A DNA stretch of 64,000 bases from Artocarpus heterophyllus (taxonomy: Eukaryota; Streptophyta; Magnoliopsida; Rosales; Moraceae): contig CM046333.1 in assembly GCA_025403435.1 (NCBI GenBank), forward strand, positions 30,835,521-30,899,520, read 5' to 3'. Under the pieces are notes generated by a model. The model was not told the DNA's origin and did no database searches. It saw only the letters and a list, made by a program, of their open reading frames with translations. Both the position numbers and the translations under genes were made by a program. Below are positions 22,946-34,360 of the stretch, piece by piece. Numbering within the stretch: the stretch's first letter is position 1; each line of letters opens with the position of its first letter.

Positions 22946-23271
22946 TTGTCTGAGTGGGCTAGGGTTTTTTGTCATTGCTTCCCTCCTAGGGTCAGATTAT
23001 GGCTCAACTGTTTAGCCTCGTGGCTAGAGAAGAGGTTGTTTGGCGAAAAGAAGGAGAGAGGCTGGAGGGTGTTTGCTTGTCTAGGCGAGCAGGTTCGAGG
23101 TCTAAAGGCTTTGCATCGTCAGGGTTTTGTTTCCCGTGGTGCGGCTATTCTCGTGGATGGAGCATGGGTCTCACGTCGACAATGGAGCATTTTTATCTAA
23201 TGTATCCCTGTACATGTTCAGTATTGTAATCCGGGCTTTTGTCTCTTTGGTGGTAAAATAAAGGCGTTAGC
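22946..23271 (+). other. GC-richer island with a short ORF, unidentified
   Basis: A GC-richer patch in AT-rich sequence holds two overlapping short frames (22946-23200 and 22999-23229). It is followed by a 3'UTR-like stretch with ggtggtaaaataaagg. It could be the 3' end of a LINE or of a degraded gene, or a captured fragment. No conserved motif was recognised. Confidence 0.25.
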
Positions 23272-24296
23272 TTCGCCACATGCATATTGTTGTTTTGCTG
23301 TAGTGTTTTATCCTTAGTTTGTGATAATGGAGGTGCTTTTCTCACTCTCTAGTTTTTGTTGTGAGTCCATCCCGCTTAAGTTATATCTTAGCAAAGGTGT
23401 AGGCGATTATTGTCATACAGGTTGTTTAGTCTCGTTTGATTGGAGTTCTCCATCAATTGTGAAGTAGTTGTTGAAAGAACCATTTGTGTGCTCGATTTTT
23501 GTTGCATCTTTCCAGCTTTATTTTATGGGAAGTCGGCATCACATGTTTCATCATTTGTGCAATTTATTAGAATTTACTAACGGAGCCATTTTGTAGCCCT
23601 TTTGTAGTCAAGATTAAGTTTTCTTGTATTACGTGATCTTTTGAGTTAGTATTAGTGAGTGTATCTCATTGATTTGGAATACATATATCTTTCAAAGAAT
23701 GATTTAATCATTTGTTTCATTATGGTTTTTTCCTCCGTCGGTTCGGTTTGTATTTTATATTTTATGAACGTCAAGATAGCTAAACCAATTTGTAAAGAAA
23801 TGTTGGCAAAATAAGAGATAAGTGTATATCTTGAGTGAACCCTTCAATGAAGAATTCTATGTATTGCAACTTAGCCCCTCCTAATTAATTCCTTTTCTTG
23901 TCGCCATAAACTACATGAAAAGGTTAAAATTAACACGAACTCAACCAATTACATATGTTGACAAGTGTCATATATATGTATAAGATAATATATTCGCAAC
24001 AATTGTGTCTTCTTATAGGTTAAATTTTAATTCCTTTGCTGTGTGGTGGATATTTAGGTTTTCAACGCATCAAAACATGTAACAATATATATTTATATAT
24101 TTGTTATCATATATGTAGCAACAATATTGTATTCACAGCAAAAACATATGCATAAAGAAAAATTCAACTTTCCTAACTTTAAAAAAGAAATGAAAGACAA
24201 CATAACAATCACTAAAACATTTCTTAATTATAATGTCTTCTATAAAATATTGTTTGTTTGTTTATTTAATTTTGGTGTTAGAGGATGGCTACGTTT
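23272..24296. other. Upstream intergenic region of the AHL gene
   Basis: AT-rich, with no ORF of note; presumably it includes the AHL promoter. I could not single out a convincing TATA box. Confidence 0.5.
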
Positions 24297-24574
24297 TCCA
24301 CACTTTCTCTCTCTTTATTCTCTCTCCTTGTTTCTCTTTACCTTTCTTTCTCTCTTTCTTTCTTTCTTTCTCGTCCCCAGCCCTCCCTTTCTCTGCAGTA
24401 CTCGATTCCTTTTGTTTTTCTATTCAATCTAGGGTTTTGAAATCATGGATTTCTCATATTATAATCCTTAAATTTACTATAAAATTTAAAACTTTTTTTT
24501 TTCCTCTTTTAACTATAATATTGTTTTTTTTCTTGTTTTCTGTTTTCCCTTTAGCTTCCGTCTCAAATTGTTGT
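24297..24574 (+). promoter_or_regulatory. Likely 5' leader of the AHL gene with CT-rich tract
   Basis: A pyrimidine-rich tract (ctctct/tttcttt, 24301-24375), typical of plant core promoters and 5'UTRs, is followed by T-rich sequence ending ttttccctttag at 24553. A 5'UTR intron ending there is possible. The in-frame ORF extension to 24233 runs through this low-complexity DNA and is not believed to be translated. Confidence 0.5.
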
Positions 24575-25474
24575 ATGGCTGGCTTAGACTTTGGCTCAGC
24601 TTCTCGCTTTGTTCAGCAACTCCAACGCCCTGATCTCCATCTCCAAATCCCACCAGATTCTGACGATCACGAAGATATCAACCGTAACAACGGCCACTTT
24701 TCCGGCACTGGCGCCGACCATAACCACGCCGAGGACGACAACAATCCTGCAGGTCTCGACCCTGTGACGCCGAACCACGGCATGGGAGACGTCATGTCTC
24801 GACGCCCACGGGGCCGCCCACCGGGGTCAAAGAACAAAACGAAGCCGCCAGTGATCATCACCCGGGAGAGCGCCAACACCCTCCGAGCCCACATCTTGGA
24901 GGTCAGCGGCGGCTGCGATGTGTTTGACTCAGTGGCTGTCTACGCGATGAAGCGGCAGCGGGGGATCTGTGTGCTCAGCGGCAGCGGAACTGTCGCCAAC
25001 GTTACTCTCCGGCAGCCGGCAGCTGCCGGCGCCGTCGTGACACTCCATGGGAGGTTCGAGATACTGTCGCTGTCGGGCTCGTTCCTGCCGCCGCCTGCTC
25101 CACCAGGTGCCACAAGCTTGACGATATTCTTGTCCGGCGGACAAGGCCAAGTCGTCGGAGGAAATGTGGTCGGAGCGCTGATCGCATCTGGTCCGGTCAT
25201 CATCATCACGTCGTCGTTCACCAACGTCGCATATGAGAGACTGCCGCTGGACGAGGAGGAGCCGCCGCTTCACATTCAGCAGCAACAAGTCTCACCGCCT
25301 TCTGGCAGTAGAGGAGGAAGTGGTGGAGGCGGCAGCGGAGTGAGCAATAACCCTTTTCCCGACCCTCCGGCGGGGCTCCCTTTCTTCAACCTTCCGCTTA
25401 ATAACATGGCACCGCAGATGCCGGTTGATGGTTGGGCCGGAAACTCAGCGTCGTCAGGACGGCAGCCTTATTGA
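24575..25474 (+). CDS. AHL: AT-hook motif nuclear-localised protein, clade A (AHL23/24-like)
   Basis: An intact intronless gene of 299 codons. AHL proteins are plant nuclear DNA-binding factors that bind AT-rich DNA (scaffold/matrix regions), form trimers through the PPC/DUF296 domain and repress growth and flowering genes. Seen here: a start [20 protein letters not shown] as in AHL23/24-type proteins; a type-I AT-hook [12 protein letters not shown] (residues 77-88, RGRP core); a PPC domain (about 102-222) containing the conserved GRFEIL at 159-164; a Gln run (235-238); a Gly/Ser-rich tail and PFFNLPLNN. One AT-hook and no intron fit clade A. The start was chosen because the N-terminus matches the family; upstream in-frame sequence is low complexity. 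The CDS is GC-rich, in sharp contrast to its flanks. No lesion seen. Paralogue number is uncertain. Confidence 0.95.
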   Translation: MAGLDFGSASRFVQQLQRPDLHLQIPPDSDDHEDINRNNGHFSGTGADHNHAEDDNNPAGLDPVTPNHGMGDVMSRRPRGRPPGSKNKTKPPVIITRESANTLRAHILEVSGGCDVFDSVAVYAMKRQRGICVLSGSGTVANVTLRQPAAAGAVVTLHGRFEILSLSGSFLPPPAPPGATSLTIFLSGGQGQVVGGNVVGALIASGPVIIITSSFTNVAYERLPLDEEEPPLHIQQQQVSPPSGSRGGSGGGGSGVSNNPFPDPPAGLPFFNLPLNNMAPQMPVDGWAGNSASSGRQPY

Positions 25475-27828
25475 AGGAAAACGACGGTGTTTCCTGGTGT
25501 TGGGGCACAGATTCATGAGGTTAGAGAATTATCTCCTAGACTAATCCATCAATATAATATTGCTCCAATCTTTGTACAATTAATTAGTTTCTTTCCTCAC
25601 TTCTTGCTTCTCATCATCCAAGATATTCTGTTGTTAATTTTAATTTTGTATCTTTTTGAGAAATGCTTTTTGTTGATGAATGATGATGATTCCGTGGATA
25701 TATTTGTGTGTTGAAAACCTCTTTTCTTAAGTGAAATTAAGATTTCAGATTGGCTTTTAGGAGGAAAATATATTAGCTGATCATTAAAGCTCTTTAATGT
25801 ACAATCAGATTAGGGTTTTTTTCTAGCGAAAGAAGATGGCATAAAAATATAATACATTTCAATTAATTGACACTCACCAATTTTTTATTCTATATTAAGA
25901 ACCTCACTTAAATTTGTTATAATAAAAAGAAAAGAAAAACAAAAGGGATTAGCTTACAACTTTCTTTACTAAAATTGGCTCGTAATTCTTTTTTCTTTGA
26001 CTACAAATTGCAGGGATATAATTAACTAAGTATGGCTGCTAATTAGTATATATTTATTAAACTCAAATCTGTCGAACTTTTTAATTAAATAAAAGGTCGT
26101 ACATAGTGCAGGAAATTTAGTGATGTGTACTCATGTGAAGTATTACAAAAATGAAAGACACCGAAGCTGACTAAACTTTAGGTTTTTTTTTTTTTTTCCC
26201 CAAATAAAGTACTTCAATCCCAGAGAGCGCATAAAATATGAGTTGAGGGTCTGCTCCGGCTGGCTTTGATCATGTTAACATTTTATTAACTGGCTTACAC
26301 AAATAAATATCTATAGGGTTCTAATATATGTTGTTTTGATTTTTAATTTCTTCTCATTTTCATGTGTCCATAATCATTAAATACCATTTTGTAGACAGTT
26401 TAATTTCCTGGCAAAATTAAAACTTTTGAAAACCCTTTTAGGATAGCTATTTTCCTGGCATGTCCCTTAATAAATTTCGTTTTCTATCCTGGCAACTTTC
26501 ATATGCGTTATAGTGTAAATTTATAGATATCAATATAATTAGGCTCTTGATCTTAGCAAGAACGTATATATAGGACACTACACAGTTATTTTATTAGTTC
26601 CATAACTGGTCTCCATGGAAGCTAAGCTTCGCCATACATGTGGTGTATATAACTAAATAACCATATATGATATATGTAAATACCCAGAACACTGATAGAC
26701 TAAATTGGTGAAATACCATACTCAAAGGAATTACTAAATATTATTAATATATATGTAAGAAAAAGTGGGAAAAAAAAAGGAAGAAGAATTAAGAGCAAAT
26801 TATTGAAGTAAAAATCTATTAAAGTTTCTTTCTAATCCCAAGTGTGCAAATTTATTAGATTAATATATAAATGACCGATGAAGCCGCTGGTTAGCTGGCA
26901 ATTTGTTTGATTATTGTGTTTAACAAGAATTAGCTTTCGACAATTCTGTGTTGGTGACATTTTGTATCTATTGTAATCTGTAGTAGATCAGCTAACATTG
27001 GTAACTTGAGGATTAAGTGTGCAACAAACAATATCTTTATGTCGTCTACATAACTAAAGTGTGTGCATATTATATTCTACAAAATAAAGGATTCTGTGGG
27101 AAACCTATTTGACAGTACTTATCGGACCAAAACAAACAAACCAGTTCAAGCATAATTTATTCCACCTTGAGAATACATATTAATTAGTTAGTAATTTAGT
27201 GGCTGATCATTTTAAATATTAAAATCATTCTCTTTCCTTTTGAGAAATTGCATATTAAAATATTCTTAACAACATTGTTTTCAATTATTAATAATAATAT
27301 TCCCTTATCTCAATATGGGTGTTGTGTTCTACGTGGATAATTATGCAAACCTCAGAGCTACTTATTGCTCTTTTCCAGCCGTTTATGCGATCCAACATAT
27401 GAATATTGTATGTATTACTCTCTTGCTAGTGGTCGATTAATTTTATAGGCATGATCAAATGTAAATCAATTAATTATTTGGCTTCTTTATTAAATATATA
27501 TATATATATATATAATAGGCTCTTAGATTTTTATACAGCACTTCATTTGCTAAGTATTAAATGATTGGTATGTCTCAATGCTAGTATCGTGCATTAGTAC
27601 CTAGATTTATTTCCAAAATTATCTTAAAAAAGATTAATTTTTAAAATTAAGGGAGACTCCGTGCATGTATCATTATATGCGAATTTCGCTTACTTTGTAT
27701 CCAATTAATTAGATTCTAGATTGAGGAAAAAAAATGGCGTCTATTTTTCGAATCCGCCTCGTAAGTAACTCACATGATTTAGGAAATTGCAAAAAACTGT
27801 AAAACCAAGCAGTGGTCCATTAAATTTC
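25475..27828. other. AHL 3' flank and intergenic sequence
   Basis: The first ~250 bp probably hold the AHL 3'UTR. The rest is AT-rich with a (TA)n run at about 27496-27513 and no recognised gene. Confidence 0.5.
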
Positions 27829-27833
27829 GTTCC

Positions 27834-30800
27834 TGATGCAATTAAATATGATACGTAGCAGAAAAAACGGATTGTTGACAAACAAAAATTTCTTAAAAAC
27901 TTTGTTAATCAGGAATAGCTATATAATTTTAATTAACAATAGAAAATTTTGAGAATTTTTTGAATAGCTATATAATTTTAATTAATAATAGAAAATTTTG
28001 AGAATTTTTTCAAACCTCTTGAAGACCTATCAAGGTATCCTAGCTTTCCTCTTTGATACCACTATCTTTTAAGCCAAGCCTCTATACTAATGAAAAGACA
28101 AGTGGGTGTCAAACAACAAGAATAAATTAAACTTACACTTTTTAAGATTTGCTATGTATACAATATATGAGATAGTATACCTTTATTTTTAGAGAAAGAA
28201 CTCTCAGTTTTTTCTCTCTGAGTATTCTGTAAAAGTTACGTGAAAAAGATAGATGAAGATAATTGTTATCTCTATCTATTTATATTTGAGCAGTTAGTTA
28301 TTTTTTAATTAATTTTAATTTATTTTAAATTTGAAATAACTAAAATATCAGACATACTGGAAAGGGATATACTTTACATTCCTTATCCATGTTTATTTTA
28401 TTTTATTTTTGAAACAAATCACATACAATGTGATTTTATTTATACATATATGTGTGTATATATATATATATCATTTAACAAAAAAGGAGAGAATCACGTT
28501 TCCTGATCCTAAATATATTATATATTTAAAAGAGAACCACGTAATATAATATAAATCATATTATGTATATATAAAATATAATTAAAATCTTATATATATA
28601 TATATACAAATTCAAAAATAAATCATATTTATTTAAGAATATATTTAAAATTAATTAATAATTTAATTTTGTGTCCATGTTAGAAAAGACAAAATATGGT
28701 CCTACCACAAGTGTGTCATACACAAAATTAAAATTATATTTAAATAATCTTATTATTCAAATATTATCAATTAATTAATTTAAAAATATTTAATTAATCT
28801 TATTAACTAAACAAAATCAATTAATTAATTAACTAATGCAAAGTTAAATATGACAATGTTTATCACATTATATAATGTGTCACAAGGAACATTTTTCTGT
28901 GCCATATTAATAACTCAAGTGTGAAATAATTAATTTAAAATTTAGTAATACTAAATTAAATATGTATAATTTATTCTATGCATTAAATCCAATACAGTGT
29001 TATAGATATGGTATTGGGGACCTAAGCTTCAATAAATTTTGATAATTAATTAAACTCTTTAATTAATGTGCCAAATTTATTAGTTTCAGTATTACTCTAC
29101 TAAAAAACTGAAACTGAACTCTTGAAATTATAGTAAAATTGCTTAAAAATATTAGCGAGTAGTCCGTTAATATAATCATTGCATATACGTCAGTCCTCCA
29201 TAAATAGTTCATAATAAGAACTGGGTTCAATTTTCATTTACCTCTCTTATTACATCTTTATTCTTGAGTTTGAATAATTCTCTAATATATAGTTAATTTA
29301 TAATCTTATTATGAATAAGCATTCTACTGTTCAAACTTTGAATTACCACTCAAGAGAGTTATTTTTCTAATTTCCATAAAGAAGGAGTGGATTCTATATC
29401 GATATAATATTATTTCCAGCTATTTGTTCTATTTTGTTTCCAATATGCTAAGTTATGATCTATGTTTAGATAGAGATGCAACAATGAGCCAGGGCCCGTG
29501 GGCCAGCCGAGGCCCGTCCTATTATAGTGATGGCCGGCCTGGCCTGGCCCATAAATACTGGTGGGTTGAGCTGGGCTAACATGGGCCAGCCCAGCATGAC
29601 CCATGGAAAATCATAGGCCAGGCCGGGCTAGACCGGGCCGGCCCATCTAGGCCCATAATGGGTCGGCCCATTAAGGCCCATACAGGCCCACAATGGACCA
29701 GCCCACCGAAGGCCCATTATGGCCCAATTAAATATATATATATTTAGATATATTTTTCCATGTTCATTCACGGGTGAACATGACTGAGTATGGCCTTCTC
29801 CAATAAAAGGCCTCACATATCATATTATAGCAATTTTTTTTTTTTTGCTTGTAGGCATGCTTTGCTTCTTCTAAGAAGCAAAACTGAGACAAGGCTTCAC
29901 ATATTATGTTACAATAGGCCTAGCAAGCTCTTTCTTTTCTTTTCATTTTTTTTTCTTCTAGGCATACTTTGCTTTTGAAAAATAAAAGCAAGGTTTTGTC
30001 CCACTGGGTTTTCCTTGAAAAGGTTTTTAACAAGGCAATCGTAAATAAAATATCCCCTTTTATATTTCTATTGACTATTCAAAACTTTATATTTGTTAAC
30101 TTGTTTAAAAATTCAAAAATAAAAAATAAAAATAAAAAATTGAAAATTGCATGTTCAGATGGGCTGGCCCATCTAAACCCATGATGGGCCAAGATTGGCT
30201 GGCCCATTCAAGACCCACGGCATGACCTGACATGGCCCACAGCACGGCCTGGCACGGCCTACGTAAAATTGGCCCATAGGCCAGGCCGGGCCAAGGTAAT
30301 TCTAATATGGGCTAGCCTGGCTTGGCCCACAAAATTTGTGGGTTGGCCCAGCCCGGCCCACGGCCCGCGTGTGCCTAAAGAGCTTGTTCTTGCATCACTA
30401 TGTTTAGACAAATCTTACCATGCAAGTTAAAAAACACAATGTCATAAATAGAAATCTAATAAATACTTAGGATTAAGATTATCAAATATATGATCATCAT
30501 AGTGATAAATTTGAATACTCTATTTGTAACGGATAATTACTTTATATTCATAATTTATCTCATCTTCTCCCTTATAATCTCATTATAGAAAGTACCTCCA
30601 ATCCAATATCCCAACATTAATAGCCTAAATAAGACTAGTTCATCCCAAGTGACCGTTCTTGTAATTTTTAATTAAAGATCCTTAATTTTAATTAATTATT
30701 ATAGACTATTTAGATTATTATCTATAAATTTTATCAATAAGCATATAACACTTATATGCTAAATTTGTAATCACATAAATAATTAGGGAATTTTCTTGAT

Positions 30801-30913
30801 GTTTATTAAAGTATTCACAGTGCATATAAGCAACCAAAATAATTATAAATGTCACTTTTTTATTTATTAATAATATATACAATGTCGTAGCTTATAGGAC
30901 ACTAACCTTAACA
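27834..30913 (-). repeat. 3' LTR of copia family 1 (interrupted by hAT)
   Basis: It matches 38724-40763 throughout, apart from the hAT insertion at 29471-30400 and a 49-bp tandem duplication (27913-27961 and 27962-28010, gaatagctatataatttt). On the minus strand it starts TGTTAAGGTTAG, preceded by the polypurine-like gcaagtgagagat (plus 30914-30926). Confidence 0.85.
29471..30400. mobile_element. Non-autonomous hAT element inside the copia LTR
   Basis: A perfect 8-bp TSD, tgtttaga (29463-29470 and 30401-30408), is the hAT hallmark. The terminal inverted repeats are TAGAGATGCAACAATGAG on the left and TAGTGATGCAAGAACAAG on the right (reverse complement). Both subterminal regions (29488-29725 and 30155-30370) are packed with GGCCCA/TGGGCC words. 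The empty site is visible in the sister LTR (near 40250). No transposase is encoded; the interior is AT-rich. Confidence 0.88.
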
Positions 30914-30976
30914 ATCTCTCACTTGCCCTAAAGCAGGTGAGACATGTCACTAAGACCTTAGGCTTTCAAATGTCCC

Positions 30977-31440
30977 TTAAAGCTCTTTGCAGGTAATGTC
31001 CTTGTTTGATTGAAAATCAGAATCAATGTATCCAGCAGGAATTAAATTCTCACCAGAGTATATCTGCATATGTATTCTCATTCTCTTAAGATACTTGAGA
31101 ATGTGTTTAACCTCCACCCAAAGATCTAATCCTGGGTTGGAATTTTGCATTGAATATATGATAAGCACCTTATCCATATACGATGCCTAAGACAACACCA
31201 ACTGTTTGTTCTTGTGATCTCTTATGAGTTGGATTCCAAGAACAAAACTTGTCTCTCCCAAATCTTTCATTTGGAATTTGTTGGCAAGCCATTTCTTTAC
31301 GTTAGATAATATCTCTACATCATTCCCAATGAGTAGGATATTATCTACATGAAGAACTAAGAAGACCACCTTCTTATCTTTGATGTACTTGTATAGACAA
31401 GGTTTGTCAATATTTTGATCAAAACCAGAAGATTTGATCA
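30977..31440 (-). pseudogene. Copia family 1 RT C-terminus and truncated RNase H
   Basis: The RT palm segment reads HVDNILLIGND (near 31325-31357), where functional copia elements have YVDD; the second catalytic Asp is Asn. MKDLGETSFVLGIQL follows. The RNase H part stops soon after GYIDSDFQS: only about 100 bp separate that point from the LTR, whereas the family 2 element has about 150 more codons there. So most of RNase H is deleted. Confidence 0.8.
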
Positions 31441-33010
31441 CCTCATCAAATCTTAAGTTCCAAGATCTTGAAGCTTACTTAAGTCCATAGATGGACCTTT
31501 GCAACTTGTAAACTTTTTGCTCTTGACCTTGAACTATAAACCCTTCTGGTTGCACCATATAGATGCTTTCCTCAAGATACCCATTCAAAAAGGTAGTCTT
31601 GACATCCATTTGTCATATCTCATAATCAAGACATATAGTTATGGATAAAAGAATCCTGATGGATTTAAGCATAGCTACAGGCAAGAAATTTTCTTCATAA
31701 TCAACTCTTTCCTTTTGAGTATAACCCTTTGCCACAAGCCTAGCTTTGAAAGTCTTAACTTTCCCATCCACTCCTCTTTTCTCCTATAGATCCATTTACA
31801 CCCTATGGGTTTTATCCCTTCAGGTAGGTCTATAAGTTCCCAACTGAATTGGAGTACATGGCCTCTATTTCAAGGTTCATAGGCTCTAGCCATTTCTCTT
31901 TCTTAGAATCTTCCATTGTATGACAATATGTTAATGGATCATCCTCACCATTATTAGAGATAACAGCATGTGCTTCTTCAATTTCCTTGGAGTGAGTAGG
32001 TGGTCTAACAACCCTCCCATTATGTTGAGGTAGTATGACATCCTGATCTGGAGATGTGATCTCTTTAGTTTGTCCTTTGACAATGGCTGCCGGTTGCGGT
32101 CTGATCTGATCAAAAAGAAAATCTTCAAGTACAACTTTGCTACGAGATTTATAATTTGTCAAATAATCATTCTCGAGAAAAGTGGTATTTGTCAACACCA
32201 ATACCTTCCTTTCTTGTAGACTATAAAACAATCCTCCCCTCATTCCCTTTAGGTATCCTACAAAGAATTATACTTCAAAACGGGGTTCTAGCTTCCTAGT
32301 CTTTCTTTTCAGCACATGTGTTGGATACCTCTATATACGGATATATCGCATACTAGGTTTGCGACCATTCCATAACTCTAAGGGTGTTTTTGGAATAGAC
32401 TTAGATAGAACCATGTTTAGAATATATACTGTAATTTGTAGCGCATATCCCCAGAATGAAGTGGGTAATGATGAGTAGCTGAGCATGAATCTCATCATAA
32501 CAAGCAACATCTGATTTTTTCTCTCTGCAACACCATTTTATTATGGTGTTCCAGGTCCTGTAAGTTATGATAGAATACCATGGTCTATCAAATAGTCCAT
32601 GAACTCAGTATGAAGGTATTCCCCTCCTCGATCAAATCAAAGAGTCTTCACTGACCTTCCTAATTGCTTTTTGGCTTCCACTTAGAATTCTTTAAACTTT
32701 TCAAAAATTAAATATTTTCTTTGCATTAGGTACATGTATCCATGCCTCAAATAATCATCAATAAATGTGACAAAATATTCGTAACCTCCACGTGCTTATA
32801 CATTCAATGGACCATAGACGTTCGAATGTATTAGCTCAAGTAGTTTTTCGGCCCTTTCGCCTTTTGCAGAGAAAGTCCTTTTCATCATTTTACCTTCAAG
32901 ACAAGATTCACAAACTGGTAGAAAACTAACTTTTAGTTCTCTTAAAAGACCATCCTTTACTAGTCTGTTAATCCTCTCAAGGTTAACATGACTTAATCTA
33001 AGGTGCCATA
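31441..33010 (-). pseudogene. Copia family 1 RT N-terminus and integrase, degraded
   Basis: Minus-strand fragments align by eye to the family 2 polyprotein: an integrase C-terminal/linker part at about 31830-32243, and an integrase core upstream of it (the equivalent of [13 protein letters not shown] lies near 32520-32560). Many stops and frameshifts. Confidence 0.7.
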
Positions 33011-34360
33011 GGTATGTTTATTCATCAGAAGAAACCTTTTGCTCCTTGGGTTTTGGTTGTTCAACTTTGAACATTTTGGTATTGAGTAGTGATTTTTCGT
33101 TGGGCCTTAAAGTGTAAAGCCCATTTTCTAGATGTGCTAAACAAATATCCAAAATATTTCTAGAAATATTAGCATAATTAGTACTAAAAGAAACATTAAA
33201 CATTTGTTCAAATAACCTAGAAATAGAAATCAATTTCTACAAAAACTAAGAATGTAATAAACATTGTCCAACATTAAAAATTTATTTCTAAAATAAAGTT
33301 TAATGATCCCCACTGCTTTTGCCGAAACAACCAATCCCATTCCTTATCTTATTGTTTGCTCCCCGTTGGCAAGCTCCCTTGAAGAACTAAGCATATGTAA
33401 AGAAGAACAAACCTGGTTAGTTTTCCCTAAATCAACTATCCAAGTTGAATTATCATCTTCAACTAAACAAGCTTTTAAAACGAGTAAATCTGATTTACTG
33501 TTGTTCTTCTTTTCTTTGAGCTCCTGAAGATACTTCTTGTAGTTTCTGTTCTAGTGCCCAACTATACCGTAGTGGAAACATTTTCCTTTGGGTTTCTTTT
33601 GCTTTACGCTCCTTTTGTTGTTATTGCTCTTGTTCCTTTTAGGTTGCCCTCCATTCTTAGGCTGACCACTTTCTTCAGTTCTCTTCTTCTTCTTCTTATT
33701 CTTTTGAGTGAATGAAGAAGGTTGAGCTTCTACAATATTTGCCTCACTTTCCTTGGTATTTTCTTTTGAAATAGACTTAAAGGTTTGTAGCTCATTAAGC
33801 AACTCAGTCATGTTATATTTCATCTTGTTCATGAAATAATTGCTCTCGAACTGAAAGAACATAGGGGAGAGGGTTTCCAAAATCATCTCCACCTGTGTGG
33901 CTTCATCTATCACCGCCCCATTCACCTAGGCCTTATGGAGATAGTTAACCATGCTGAAAACATGTTCTCTGACAAAAACCCTGCCTTCATTTTGGCATTC
34001 CTCACAACCTTAACGGCTTCATAACGTGCCTTTTCAGAAGGTTTGCCAAACATGTCTTGAAGAGAATGCATTATCTCATAAGCAGTCTCTATGCTTTCGT
34101 GCTTCATCCTAAGCACGTCAGACATACCAGCCAAAAGGAAGCAGCCTGCCTTGTTGTTTACCTCAATCCAACTATCATATGCTTCTCATACATTACGTGA
34201 GGCATTGGCAGTAGCGGTGGAGGACATTCCTCCATCAGGACAAACTTGTAATTTTTGCAAATTAGTACAATATTCATGTTACTCTTCCACTTCACAAAAT
34301 TATCTCCAGTTAATTTTTCATTAGAGAGAATAGCGACGATTGAATTAGATATTGTTGTTG
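33011..34360 (-). pseudogene. Copia family 1 gag and protease region, degraded
   Basis: The gag (UBN2-like) part is visible at 33551-34345, with YEIMHSLQDMFGKPSE and a Lys-rich tract before a knuckle that reads CFHYGIVGH, with the second Cys lost. The protease and pre-integrase part at 33018-33550 is frameshifted. The start codon is probably near 34345 but the N-terminus is broken. Confidence 0.7.

Noticed and set aside
24233..24574. An in-frame N-terminal extension of the AHL ORF (413 aa in all)
   Set aside because: It runs through pyrimidine-rich and poly-T leader sequence; the family N-terminus starts at the ATG at 24575.
33303..33527. 74-aa plus-strand ORF
   Set aside because: Antisense to the degraded copia family 1 protease region.
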